Source: PALSA-612 sp035652235
Lineage (GTDB): Bacteria; Actinomycetota; Thermoleophilia; Gaiellales; Gaiellaceae
DNA: 64,000 nt
NCBI GenBank assembly: GCA_035652235.1
Contig: DASREE010000058.1
Location: 1 to 64,000, forward strand
Reading direction: 5' to 3'
The notes under the pieces are model-generated. The model ran no database searches. It saw only the letters and a program-made list of their open reading frames with translations, and had not been told where the DNA came from. Both the position numbers and the translations under genes were made by a program. The stretch's first letter is position 1, and every line of letters begins with the position of its first letter. Shown one piece after another: positions 7,282 to 15,197 of this stretch.

Positions 7282-7401
7282 GTTTTGGATACGGACGTGC
7301 GCTGCCACTACGGCCCGGAGCCGTATCGGGTGATCTACCGCCGCTCCAGGAACCTGTTCGTGCTCCTGCACATGTTCCGCAAGGACAGCGGAGCTCCGAT
7401 C
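7282..7401 (+). pseudogene. RelE/HigB (Gp49-like) toxin remnant
   Basis: The frame reads DVRCHYGPEPYRVIYRRS, then NLFVLLHMFRKDSGAPI. This is the core of phage-derived Gp49-like/HigB toxins (xYRVxYxxxxxxxVLLHxFxKKT). Neither the N-terminal helices nor the C-terminal ERR tail follow in frame, and no antitoxin gene is present. It is a short relic. Confidence 0.5.
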
Positions 7402-7547
7402 AGCTTGTCCGAGAGAGCCGCGCCCATAGCCTTGCCGATCGCACGCCCCCGATGGCTACCTGTAACCGGGGGAGTCACACCCGTCGTAGGCGAAGGCCCC
7501 GGACACCAGCGGCAGGCTGATCGGTCGCTTCGGGCTGAGGGGCAGCC

Positions 7548-8648
7548 TTATGCGGCGGGCAGCCGGCAGAGGAAGCGTGTGCCGGTTCCCGGGCCGGCGC
7601 TCTCGGCCCAGAGCGTGCCGCCGTGCGCCTCGACGAGGGCGCGGGCGATCGTGAGGCCGATGCCGCTGCCACCGCGGTCGCGGCTGCGCGCGGTGTCGGT
7701 GCGGTAGAAGCGCTCGAAGATCCGTTCCAGCTCGGCCGGGTTGAGCCCTTCGCCAGTGTCGGCGACGGTGAGGAGTGCGTCGGCGCCGTCGCGTTCGGCT
7801 GCGAGCGTGACCGTGCCGCCGGGCGGGGTGTGACGGAGCGCGTTGTCGAGGAGGTTGGCGAGCACTTCGGCGAGCCGGTCGCGGTCGACTTCGAGGGCGG
7901 GCGGGTGGCCGCCGGGCTGAACTTCGAGGGTGACGCCTTTGGCCGCGTAGGCGGCGCGGGCCGCATCGGCGGCGGCGGTGAGGAGCGTCTCGGCGCTGAC
8001 GCGGGCGAGGCGGAGGTCGAGCTGGTGCTCCTCGGCGCGCGAGACTTTGCTGATGTCGTCGGTGAGCCGAGCGAGCCGGGCGGTCTGTGCGCGCAGCAGC
8101 TGCCAGGTCTGGGGCTCGGGTGCGACGATCCCGTCGGCGAGCCCTTCCAGGTGGGCGTCGAGGGTGGCGAGCGGGGTGCGCAGCTCGTGGGCGAGGTCGG
8201 CGAGCAGACGGCGACGGCGTTCCTCGGCGGAGGCGAGCGCGCCCGCCATCTCGTTGAAGGCGCGGGCGAGGACGGTGATCTCGTCCTCGCCGCTGGCGCT
8301 GACGCGGGCGCTGTAGTTGCCGCGGGAGACGTCGCGGGCGGCGGCGGCGAGCGCGCGCACCGGCCGAACGACTCGACTGGAGAGCGCCCAGCTGACGACG
8401 ACGGCGGCGAGAGCCGCCGCGGCGATGCCGACCGCGAGCGAGAGCGCGAGGGACTGGCCGAAGGCTTCGTCCAGGTGGTGGAGCACGGTCGGGGGTACGA
8501 TCCCGAGCGCCTCGCTTACGTGGCGGCGGTAGAGGGTCGGGCCGAGCAGGAGCGAGACCAGCGCCAACGTCGTGCTGCCGGCGACGATCACCGCCAGCTG
8601 GGCGGCGAGCAGCTTCGCGATCAGGCTCCGTCGCAACGGGGAGCGCAT
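7548..8648 (-). CDS. Two-component sensor histidine kinase
   Basis: 366 aa. It has TM helix 1 at about residues 11-37, a short periplasmic loop, TM helix 2 at about 66-90, a HAMP segment, then the HisKA H-box LLADLAHELRTPLATL (His near residue 153) and the HATPase N-box (NLLDNALRHTP), G1 (DTGEGL) and G2 (GSGIGLTIARALVEAHGG). The ATG at 8648 overlaps the response-regulator stop by ATGA, so the start is well fixed. It is the last gene of the SHOCT/PepSY/regulator/kinase operon and probably senses an envelope signal; a metal such as copper is suggested by the Met-rich partner but not shown. Confidence 0.93.
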   Translation of the reverse strand: MRSPLRRSLIAKLLAAQLAVIVAGSTTLALVSLLLGPTLYRRHVSEALGIVPPTVLHHLDEAFGQSLALSLAVGIAAAALAAVVVSWALSSRVVRPVRALAAAARDVSRGNYSARVSASGEDEITVLARAFNEMAGALASAEERRRRLLADLAHELRTPLATLDAHLEGLADGIVAPEPQTWQLLRAQTARLARLTDDISKVSRAEEHQLDLRLARVSAETLLTAAADAARAAYAAKGVTLEVQPGGHPPALEVDRDRLAEVLANLLDNALRHTPPGGTVTLAAERDGADALLTVADTGEGLNPAELERIFERFYRTDTARSRDRGGSGIGLTIARALVEAHGGTLWAESAGPGTGTRFLCRLPAA

Positions 8649-9385
8649 CAGCCGTCGCCCATCCGGTAGCCGAGCCCGCGCACGGTGCGCACGTAACGGG
8701 GCGCGGACGGGTCGTCGCCGAGCTTGCGGCGCAGGTTGGCGATGTGGACGTCGACGACGTGGTCGTCGCCGAACCATCCCGGCCCCCAGACGCGCTCCAA
8801 GAGTTGCGCGCGGCTGAACGCGACCCGCGGCTCGGACGAGAGCGTCGCGAGCAGGTCGAACTCGAGCGGGGTCAGCTCGACCGGCTCGCCGCCGAGGTGT
8901 ACCTCGCGCGCTTGCGGATCGAGCTCGAGCAAGCCGAAACGGCGAACCGGGTCGCCTCCTGGACTGCCGCCGGCGCGAGGGCGGCGAAGCAGCGCGCGGA
9001 CCCGGGCGACCAGCTCGCCGGGCGAGAACGGCTTGGTCAGGTAGTCGTCGGCGCCAGTCGAGAGCCCGGCGATCTTGTCCGCTTCCTCCGCCTTCGCGGT
9101 CAGCATCAGCACGTAGACGTCGCTGAAGGCACGGATGCGGCGGCAGGCCTCGATCCCGTCGATGCCGGGCAGCATCAGGTCGAGCACGATCACATCCGGG
9201 TGTTCGCTGCGGGCGAGCTCGACCGCCTGCTCGCCGTCGTAGGCGGCGACCACCTCGAAGCCCTCCCGCTCCAGATAGGAGCTGACGATCCCGACCAAGG
9301 GCTGTTCGTCGTCGACGACGAGCGCGCGTAAGCGCGCCTTGCGCGCGCTCACGCTGTTGGAGTTGGTCGGCCGCTGGCCGCTCAC
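8648..9385 (-). CDS. OmpR/PhoB-type response regulator
   Basis: 245 aa. The receiver domain has ALVVDDE, the phosphoacceptor Asp in VIVLDLMLPGIDG, the Thr of LTAKAE and the Lys of TKPFSPGE. The C-terminal winged helix has LTPLEFDLLATL and VDVHIANLRRKLG. I start it at GTG 9385, which overlaps the stop of the upstream PepSY-like gene (GTGA 9382-9385); the frame is open further upstream. It would bind operon DNA, for example the repeats at 10475-10517. Confidence 0.93.
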   Translation of the reverse strand: MSGQRPTNSNSVSARKARLRALVVDDEQPLVGIVSSYLEREGFEVVAAYDGEQAVELARSEHPDVIVLDLMLPGIDGIEACRRIRAFSDVYVLMLTAKAEEADKIAGLSTGADDYLTKPFSPGELVARVRALLRRPRAGGSPGGDPVRRFGLLELDPQAREVHLGGEPVELTPLEFDLLATLSSEPRVAFSRAQLLERVWGPGWFGDDHVVDVHIANLRRKLGDDPSAPRYVRTVRGLGYRMGDG

Positions 9386-10179
9386 TCCGCCATCGTGATG
9401 AAGCGGCCGTGCCACCAGTGGTACCAGACCGCCCCGGTCTGTCGGTTGACTGAGAGCATGCCTGTGATCTTCCCGTTCTTGAGCGTGTGGAAGGTGAAGT
9501 AGCCCGGCAGCGCGTCCGGCTGGCCGGCGATCAGCCCGCTCCCCTGGCTGGCGAGCCACCGATCCGCGACCCGCTGCGCCTCGCTCACCGTGAGCGGTCC
9601 GGAGACGCTGCCGCTCGGGGGCGTCCAGTTCGGGCTGCCGCCGTAGCGCCCCATCATGCCGCCAGCCGAGCCGCCCATCATGCCGCCGTAGCCGCCGCCC
9701 ATCATCCCGCCAGCCGAGCCGCCCATCATCCCGCCGTAGCCGCGGGCGCCGGTGCCGCGCATCATCCCGTAACGGGTGTTCCACATCATCGCCGGCCCGT
9801 ACTCGAGCGCGACCAGGCCGGTCTGCGGGTCGACCAGCACCTCGGTCGCCGGCTTGCCCTGCTGGTCGGTGAGCAGCACGTAGAAGTTGTTCCGAAACTG
9901 CATCACCTCGCCCGTCTTCAGACCGAGCCGGTCGGCGAAGCTCTGCGCGCGGGCGCGAGCGGAAGCGATGTCAGGAACCGGCTTGCCCGACCCGTTCAGA
10001 TACCAGGCCGTCCGTTGCCCGCTGGCGGCCATCATCGAGTAGCCCATCCCGTAGCCTGGCCCGTGGCCGTATCCGCCGTTGCTCATGCGGCTGACCGCCC
10101 AGCCGATGCTCGCACCGACACCGGCGAGCGCCGCGACGAGCAGGACGAGCGGAGCGATCTTGTTCTTCATCTCGCTCAC
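9382..10179 (-). CDS. Membrane-anchored Gly/Met-rich PepSY-like protein
   Basis: 265 aa. One N-terminal membrane anchor (APLVLLVAALAGVGASIGWAV) is followed by a Gly/Tyr/His/Met stretch, a PepSY-like module (ASARARAQSFADRLGL ... YVLLTDQQGKP), then a striking run of GGMMGG-type repeats (plus-strand 9645-9755) and a second PepSY-like module ending in WYHWWHGRF. The start at GTG 10179 overlaps the upstream stop (GTGA). The Met/His-rich linker suggests extracytoplasmic metal binding. Known PepSY proteins inhibit proteases or sit in regulatory envelope systems. Confidence 0.8.
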   Translation of the reverse strand: MSEMKNKIAPLVLLVAALAGVGASIGWAVSRMSNGGYGHGPGYGMGYSMMAASGQRTAWYLNGSGKPVPDIASARARAQSFADRLGLKTGEVMQFRNNFYVLLTDQQGKPATEVLVDPQTGLVALEYGPAMMWNTRYGMMRGTGARGYGGMMGGSAGGMMGGGYGGMMGGSAGGMMGRYGGSPNWTPPSGSVSGPLTVSEAQRVADRWLASQGSGLIAGQPDALPGYFTFHTLKNGKITGMLSVNRQTGAVWYHWWHGRFITMAE

Positions 10180-10430
10180 GCCCTTCCCGCGTGCGCCTCG
10201 CGCAGCTTCGCCCGCTGGGCGTCGTAGGCGGCGGCGTCGATCTCGCCCGCGGCGAACCGCCGGTCGAGGATCTCCTCCGGCCGCTCGGCCAAGTTGGCCT
10301 GGTCGCGGCCGCCGCCGCGCTGGAGCAGGCTCGCGACCGCCCAGACGACCACGGCGATCAGCACGACCCACAGGACCGACATCAGCACCCAGTCGCCTGC
10401 GCCCATTCCTCCATGCCAGCCATTCATCAT
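10176..10430 (-). CDS. SHOCT-domain small membrane protein
   Basis: 84 aa. The N-terminal NGWHGGMGAGDW segment is followed by one TM helix (VLMSVLWVVLIAVVVWAVAS) and the C-terminal SHOCT motif (RPEEILDRRFAAGEIDAAAY). ATG 10430 is preceded by CGGAGG at a normal distance. It is the first gene of the operon and ends in a GTGA overlap with the PepSY-like gene. SHOCT segments are short oligomerisation elements common in actinobacterial envelope proteins. Confidence 0.85.
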   Translation of the reverse strand: MMNGWHGGMGAGDWVLMSVLWVVLIAVVVWAVASLLQRGGGRDQANLAERPEEILDRRFAAGEIDAAAYDAQRAKLREAHAGRA

Positions 10431-10474
10431 CGTGGGCCTCCGTTTCGATTGCCTGCGCTCACGGTAGGCCCGGC

Positions 10475-10517
10475 CGGTCAAGGATCGACCGGCAGCGAGC
10501 TCAAGATTCGGTCAAGG
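10475..10517. promoter_or_regulatory. Direct repeats, candidate response-regulator sites
   Basis: CGGTCAAGG occurs at 10475-10483 and 10509-10517, and TCAAGA at 10501. The last two TCAAG units are 11 nt apart, the spacing of OmpR/PhoB-type binding sites. They lie 45-90 nt upstream of the SHOCT gene start. The rest of the 10431-10783 interval contains no gene that I can support. Confidence 0.4.
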
Positions 10518-10783
10518 CAGCACACTGGAGGAGCCCTGGCGGCGGTCGCGGCGTCGCGTACGCACGCGCAGCCGTGACCCCGGGTTGAACGAGGACGTAC
10601 CCCTGATCGGCGTGGTCTGTCGCTCCCCGAGCCGGGAGGCTGCGATGTCGCAACGACTGCTGCGGCTCATCCGGATGAAGGTGTGCTTCCGAGACCGGCG
10701 CGAGCCGCCTGTCAAACGGTGCGCCGGCAGGCGAACGAGCCGGTGAGCTGTCATAGTCCGGGAGTCGACGAACGGAGGCTGAG

Positions 10784-11146
10784 ATGGCAGGTGTCGAGAA
10801 GCGCGATTTCGACTCGCCGGACGAACGCCGAACTCCCGACAAGACACGGGTGGACGTCGTGCATGTGGGCGGGACGACGGTGGCTCGCTTCGCGATGGAG
10901 CCGGGCTGGAGCTGGTCGGAGTGCGTGAAGCCGGTCGCCGGCACCGACAGGTGCCAGCACCGGCACGTGGGGGTGGTGCGCTCCGGGCGGATGCGCGTCA
11001 CGCACGACGACGGGACGGTGCTCGAGCTCGGGGCCGGAGACGCGTACGTGATCGAGCCCGGTCACGACGCGGAGGTTGTCGGAGACGAGCAGTTCGTCGG
11101 CTTCGAGTTCCAGCCTCGGGCGGCCGAGGAGTACGCCCGGACGTAG
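10784..11146 (+). CDS. Cupin-domain protein
   Basis: 120 aa. Residues 45-110 form a single cupin fold: WSWSECVKPV, then CQHRHVGVVRSGRMRV (motif 1 with its His residues) and GDAYVIEPGHDAEVVGDE (motif 2 with the second His). Small cupins of this kind are metal-binding and often of unknown substrate. It is a single gene with no operon partner. Confidence 0.8.
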   Translation: MAGVEKRDFDSPDERRTPDKTRVDVVHVGGTTVARFAMEPGWSWSECVKPVAGTDRCQHRHVGVVRSGRMRVTHDDGTVLELGAGDAYVIEPGHDAEVVGDEQFVGFEFQPRAAEEYART

Positions 11147-11331
11147 CGCCGCTCGCCCCGTCCGGACGCGTGCCCGCTCGCGGCTTCGGCCGCCCGAGCT
11201 CGCGCCGCCGGTGGCGATCGGCGAGACAGCCTGGCATTCGGCTATCCTGGCCAGGGCCCAAGAGCGCGTACCGGTTGCGGTTTCTCCCGCCTCCTCTACC
11301 CGTTCGTGAGCAGCGGAAGGAGGTGTTTCAT

Positions 11332-11541
11332 GTGGCAACCGGAACCGTCAAGTGGTTCAGCGATTCGAAGGGCTATGGCTTCATCACCCCCGACGCGGGT
11401 GGCGAGGACGTGTTCGTGCACCACAGCGGCATCGGCGGCAGCGGCTTCAAGTCGCTGACCGAAGGCGCCAAGGTCGAGTTCACGCCCGAGCAGGGAGCGA
11501 AGGGCCCGCAGGCGACCAACGTCGTCCCTGCCGCCCGCTGA
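11332..11541 (+). CDS. Cold-shock protein (CspA family)
   Basis: 69 aa. RNP1 (KGYGFI) and RNP2 (VFVHHS) are intact in an OB fold: TGTVKWFSDSKGYGFITP and so on. GTG at 11332 is chosen over the ATG two nt earlier, because only the GTG frame gives the Csp sequence; a strong AAGGAGG lies upstream. Csp proteins act as RNA chaperones. A perfect hairpin follows the stop. Confidence 0.97.
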   Translation: MATGTVKWFSDSKGYGFITPDAGGEDVFVHHSGIGGSGFKSLTEGAKVEFTPEQGAKGPQATNVVPAAR

Positions 11542-11550
11542 ACGTGCCCG

Positions 11551-11588
11551 CTGCATCCTGCCGCCGGACGAGCGGCGGCAGGATGCAG
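11551..11588 (+). terminator. Perfect 15-bp hairpin after the cold-shock gene
   Basis: CTGCATCCTGCCGCC (11551-11565) pairs perfectly with GGCGGCAGGATGCAG (11574-11588) around an 8-nt loop. There is no T-run, so it may be a transcript 3' end stabiliser or a factor-dependent terminator, not a classical intrinsic terminator. It reaches just upstream of the next small gene. Confidence 0.6.
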
Positions 11589-11615
11589 TCATCCGTCGAG
11601 ACGAAAGCGAGGGAG

Positions 11616-11783
11616 ATGGCGAAGTCGAAGCGACAGATGACCCAGGCCAAGCGGGCGCGGGAGCAGGCGCTCCTCGATCGTCGCCAGCGAAAGCGGGAGA
11701 AGAAGCTGGCGCGAGCACAGGCGGCCGCCTCGCAGCCGACCGATCAGGGCGTCGCCGGCGAGCCCGGGTCGGCCGCTCCGTGA
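11616..11783 (+). CDS. Small Lys/Arg-rich protein
   Basis: 55 aa from ATG 11616 (an earlier in-frame ATG at 11583 lies inside the hairpin). Highly basic and helical: MAKSKRQMTQAKRAREQALL then RRQRKREKKLARAQ. It may bind nucleic acid. The stop overlaps the next start as GTGA (11780-11783). No family is recognised. Confidence 0.55.
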   Translation: MAKSKRQMTQAKRAREQALLDRRQRKREKKLARAQAAASQPTDQGVAGEPGSAAP

Positions 11784-12181
11784 GGCCAGAGCCGAGGCGA
11801 GCCAAGCGGGTGCCTGCGTCGCCGTCGGCGACGCTCGTCCGCTCCACGGCCCGTCGCGCCTACTGTCCGCTGTGCGGACAGGAGCGGACGGACATCCTGG
11901 CCGGCGCACTGCGTGTGGCCGAGGACGCCGTCTGCCCCGGTCGCTGCCTGACTGCCTGGCGGGCGCTTGCGGCGCTTCGCCTGCGGGAGTCGGTGAGCGT
12001 ACGCGTCAGCACTCGGCGGCGGAGCGAGTACGAGGCAGGCCGGCCGCACGCTCCCGCGCTGTCCGACCTCCTGCTTCGTCGATGGCGTGGCGGCGACTGG
12101 TCGGTCGCGCCGGAGCAGCTGCTGCGGCAGGTTGCAGAGCGCGACGCGCAGCAGGAGGGGCTGGCGTGCGAGCACGGCTGA
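11780..12181 (+). CDS. Hypothetical protein with a CPLCG zinc-type motif
   Basis: 133 aa from GTG 11780, overlapping the upstream stop. After a basic N-terminus, YCPLCGQERTD and, 24 residues on, CPGRC give four Cys in a possible zinc ribbon. The C-terminal half is helical (LSDLLLRRWRGGDWSVAPEQ). The function is unknown. It forms a small operon with the Lys-rich gene and the following membrane peptide. Confidence 0.6.
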   Translation: MRPEPRRAKRVPASPSATLVRSTARRAYCPLCGQERTDILAGALRVAEDAVCPGRCLTAWRALAALRLRESVSVRVSTRRRSEYEAGRPHAPALSDLLLRRWRGGDWSVAPEQLLRQVAERDAQQEGLACEHG

Positions 12182-12276
12182 GCAATCGGCACTGGCGACC
12201 CGCCGCCTGGTTGTGGGCGACGGCCGTCGTCACCCTCGCCTGCTACGTCAGCCTGCTCGTCCTCGTCCGGCTGTAA
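12166..12276 (+). CDS. Small single-pass membrane peptide
   Basis: 36 aa: a basic start (VRARLSNRHWRPAA) followed by one strong TM helix (WLWATAVVTLACYVSLLVLV). It overlaps the preceding gene by 16 nt, and its GTG 12166 has a strong AGGAGGGG ribosome site at the right distance. No family is known. Confidence 0.5.
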   Translation: MRARLSNRHWRPAAWLWATAVVTLACYVSLLVLVRL

Positions 12277-12444
12277 GGAGCCTCGCGCAGCGGGAGCGGT
12301 CGGGCGCGAGACGGGAGCGCAGTCGGGGTCGTGCACGCCTGTCCCCGAAGTCGGTTCCGGCGGGGATCGGCGGAGCGCTCGAGGTCGTCCGACAACGGGC
12401 CACCGTCGGCGCGAGGCGGGGCCCGAGTGGCAGCCCCAGGGGCG

Positions 12445-12681
12445 TCACTCGGAGCGCGCGAGCGGAAGCCGGTAGACGATGCGGCCGCGGGTCAGGTCGT
12501 AGGCCGAGAGCTCGACGCGGACCCGGTCGCCGGGGGCGATGCGGATGCGGAAGCGGCGCATCTTGCCGGCCATATACGCGAGCGTCTCGTGGCCGTTGTC
12601 GAGGAGCACACGGTACATGCCGTTGCGAAGCGCCTCGACGACCTCCCCTTCGAACTCGACCTTCTCTTCTTTGCCGGCGAT
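12445..12681 (-). CDS. infA: Translation initiation factor IF-1 (extra copy, unusual start)
   Basis: The product is a complete S1/OB-fold IF-1: EEKVEFEGEVVEALRNGMYR, GHETLAYMAGKMRRFRIRI, GDRVRVELSAYDLTRGRIVY. IF-1 binds the ribosomal A site during initiation. The frame has no ATG, GTG or TTG near the expected start: the residue at the Met position is encoded by ATC (12681-12679), followed by GCC GGC AAA GAA. I annotate ATC as a possible rare start. The gene stands alone, away from the usual ribosomal-protein operon, so it is probably a second copy. Confidence 0.75.
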   Translation of the reverse strand: MAGKEEKVEFEGEVVEALRNGMYRVLLDNGHETLAYMAGKMRRFRIRIAPGDRVRVELSAYDLTRGRIVYRLPLARSE

Positions 12682-12996
12682 GGCTCTAGGCGAGGGTCGG
12701 GAGGTGGACGGCGGCCTCGCGGTGCGTCGCCGCTGCGCTTCGCGCGCACGTCGCCGGCGACCGCCGGCTCGACCGAGGGATCCGCTCGGTCCGGATGGGA
12801 TGCATGTCGTCGTTCGCCACAGAGCCTTCTCGTCACGCGGGGTACGTCGTCCCGGGCACGACCCTAGCAGGATCGGGCGCTCCCGGTGGCGCGACGGGCC
12901 GTCTCCGGGCAGGGCGGCGTCCCCGCGGCCGGTTTTCGCAACCGGCTCTCCGGCAGTAGCATCCGCCTGCCAACGGTCGAAGAGGAGGTATTCGAG

Positions 12997-13362
12997 ATGA
13001 GGCCCAGCAACGGACGGCGGGGGCGTCTCGGCCTGCTGATCGTGCTCGCCGCCGGCGTCGCCGCCGTGGCCCTGGCGGCGAGCCCGCTCGCCGCCGCCGA
13101 CAACAGCATGGCCATCGGACATCTCAACCAGCTGATCAAGTTCGTGCACCAGGACAGCCACGTGGACTGGCAGGCGAAGAAGACATTGCTCGCCGACCTG
13201 CACGAGGCGAAGGTCGCGCTGCACCACCCGCATGGCGTGTCGAGCGCCTGCGCGTGGATGTTCACGTTCGACGCGGACACCGACCTCGTCGTCCATCCGG
13301 GGATCGCGCTCGCGATGCTCGAGGAGTCGAACATCGTCGAGCAGGATCTCGTCTGCGGCTGA
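12997..13362 (+). CDS. Secreted protein of unknown function
   Basis: 121 aa from ATG 12997, preceded by AGAGGAGG. A Sec signal peptide (RRGRLGLLIVLAAGVAAVAL, cleavage near ASPLAAA) is followed by a compact domain rich in His and Asp (HLNQLIKFVHQDSHVDWQAK; HHPHGVSSACAWM) with two Cys that could form a disulfide. No family is recognised. Confidence 0.75.
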   Translation: MRPSNGRRGRLGLLIVLAAGVAAVALAASPLAAADNSMAIGHLNQLIKFVHQDSHVDWQAKKTLLADLHEAKVALHHPHGVSSACAWMFTFDADTDLVVHPGIALAMLEESNIVEQDLVCG

Positions 13363-13440
13363 GCGCCGGAGCTCGCCTGACCAGCACCGAGCGGAGGGTC
13401 GCCGGGCGCGCACCGGGCGGCCCTCCGCACCTTGCCGGGC

Positions 13441-14484
13441 CTACGGCAGGCGGGGAGACCAGAGCGCGGACAGGACGCCGGCGGCGAGCAGGAGGCCGGC
13501 CGCTGCGAGGACGAAGTCGTGCGTCACCTCCGACCGCCCCGGCCTGCGCCCGAGGCGCGAGCCGAGCCGCGCGTAGGCCGCGTCGAGCGACTTCGCCGTC
13601 CGCGCCTCGACGAACTTCCCCCCGGTCGTCTGCGCGATCATGCGCAGGGTGGCGGGATCGGGCGGCACCGGGATCGTTTGCCTCCCGCCGCCAAACTGGC
13701 CGCCACCGAACTGGCCGCCCTGGAAGTCGAACGTGAGCGTGCCGTGCGGCGTGCCGAGGGCGACGGTGTAGACGGGGATGCCGGCCGCCTTCGCGATCGC
13801 GGCGCCCTCGCTCGGCTGCAGCGTCCCGCGTGTCTGCGCGCCGTCCGACAGGAAGAGGATCGAGACCGGCGACTGCGCCCCGCGCGGCCGGTAGGCGATC
13901 GTCTGCGCCTTCGACCCGCTCGCGGGACCGGACTCGCCGACGGCGCTGCGCCCGAGGTCGACGGCCGCCGCGAGCGCGTCGCCGATCGCCGTCCCGCCGA
14001 AGCCCTCGAACAGGTCGATCGAGTCGAGCGACTGGCGCACGAGGTCGTGGTCGGTGGTCGGCGGCGCGGCGACGGCGGGTTCACGCGCGAAGGCGATCAG
14101 GCCGATGCGCAGCTGCTTCGGCGCGTGGTCGAGGAAGGTGCGGATCGCCTGCTGCGCGGCGCCGAGGCGCGTCGGCTTGACGTCCGTCGCCTGCATCGAC
14201 CCGGACACGTCGACGACGAGGATCACCGTCGCCTCCTGGCGCACGACGAGCGTGGACACGCGTGGTCGCGCCATGCCGACGCACAGGGTGGCGACGGCGA
14301 GGAGGAAGATCGCGGGCGCCAGGAGGCGCCGCCAGGTGCGGCGCGGGAGCACGGACGCGAGCACGTCCAGGTTCGTGAACTTGACCGCGTAGCGCATGCG
14401 CCGCCGCTCGGCGAGCGCGTACAGGCCGACCACGGCCGGGAGGGCGACGAGCGTGAGCAGGAAGAGCGGCTGCCCGAAGCTCAT
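13441..14484 (-). CDS. VWA-domain membrane protein (BatA/BatB-like)
   Basis: 347 aa. It has an N-terminal membrane helix and basic loop (FLLTLVALPAVVGLYALAER), a second TM, a von Willebrand A domain with MIDAS motif DVSGSM and a conserved SDGAQT later, a Gly/Gln/Phe-rich loop (GGQFGGGQFGGG) and a C-terminal TM helix. Last gene of the MoxR operon; the ATG overlaps the upstream stop (ATGA). Such VWA proteins work with MoxR ATPases in folding or metal-loading of envelope complexes. Confidence 0.9.
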   Translation of the reverse strand: MSFGQPLFLLTLVALPAVVGLYALAERRRMRYAVKFTNLDVLASVLPRRTWRRLLAPAIFLLAVATLCVGMARPRVSTLVVRQEATVILVVDVSGSMQATDVKPTRLGAAQQAIRTFLDHAPKQLRIGLIAFAREPAVAAPPTTDHDLVRQSLDSIDLFEGFGGTAIGDALAAAVDLGRSAVGESGPASGSKAQTIAYRPRGAQSPVSILFLSDGAQTRGTLQPSEGAAIAKAAGIPVYTVALGTPHGTLTFDFQGGQFGGGQFGGGRQTIPVPPDPATLRMIAQTTGGKFVEARTAKSLDAAYARLGSRLGRRPGRSEVTHDFVLAAAGLLLAAGVLSALWSPRLP

Positions 14485-15197
14485 CGCCCACCTGCGCAGA
14501 CGGCGTCCAGCTGCACGACTGCGCGCACGCCCGCGGCGACGGCGCCGGCGCGGACCGTGACGGCGACGCCCTCGCCGCGGATCACCTGGCGCACGGCCAC
14601 GCTCGAGGCGAGCGGCGCCGCCGGCGGCCGCGCGGTGTAGAAGCCGACGGCGTGGGAGGCCGAGACGAGCCGCTCGCTGGCGGCGCACGTCCTCGTCGCG
14701 CGCAGCGGTCGGCCCGGGCGGACGGCGAGCTCCCACACGCGGCGCACGGCCGGGTGGCCGGGCGCTGACACCGACGCGGCCGTGGGCGTCCGCTGGCCGC
14801 CGCCGGCGCCGGGGATGCACCCGACGTGCGGGCGGAAGCTCGACAGCCGCGCCGGCGTGGCCGTGGAGGAGGCGACGAAGACGGCGGCACGCGAGGTGGA
14901 GATACCGGGGTTGACAGGGCTTCCGAGCGTGGCCAGGAAGGCGATGTCGATCGCCGGGTCGCTGAGCTCGGCGTCGAGGCCGCCGACGACGTAGCCGCGC
15001 GGGCAGGAAAGCTGGTACTCGACGCGCGGCCGCGGGGCGCCACGCCCGGCGGGCACGACCACCCACGGGCCCGAGACGGGCACGCACACGGGCAGGGCGC
15101 GGCACTCGCTCGTCGCCTGCGCCGGCGACGCGCCGGCTGCAAGCACGGCCCCCGCGAAAGCGGGCAGCGCGAGCGTCCGCGCCAGCCGCCTGCTCAC
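14481..15197 (-). CDS. Secreted protein between two VWA genes
   Basis: 238 aa from GTG 15197, fixed by the GTGA overlap with the upstream gene. A signal peptide (LARTLALPAFAGAVLAAG, cleavage after AQA) is followed by a Cys-containing domain (CRALPVCVPVSGPWVVVPAG; SCPRGYVVGGLDAELSDPAI; VGCIPG; a Cys near the end). No family is recognised. It is embedded with 4-nt overlaps on both sides, so it may be a partner or substrate of the MoxR/VWA system. Confidence 0.8.
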   Translation of the reverse strand: MSRRLARTLALPAFAGAVLAAGASPAQATSECRALPVCVPVSGPWVVVPAGRGAPRPRVEYQLSCPRGYVVGGLDAELSDPAIDIAFLATLGSPVNPGISTSRAAVFVASSTATPARLSSFRPHVGCIPGAGGGQRTPTAASVSAPGHPAVRRVWELAVRPGRPLRATRTCAASERLVSASHAVGFYTARPPAAPLASSVAVRQVIRGEGVAVTVRAGAVAAGVRAVVQLDAVCAGGR

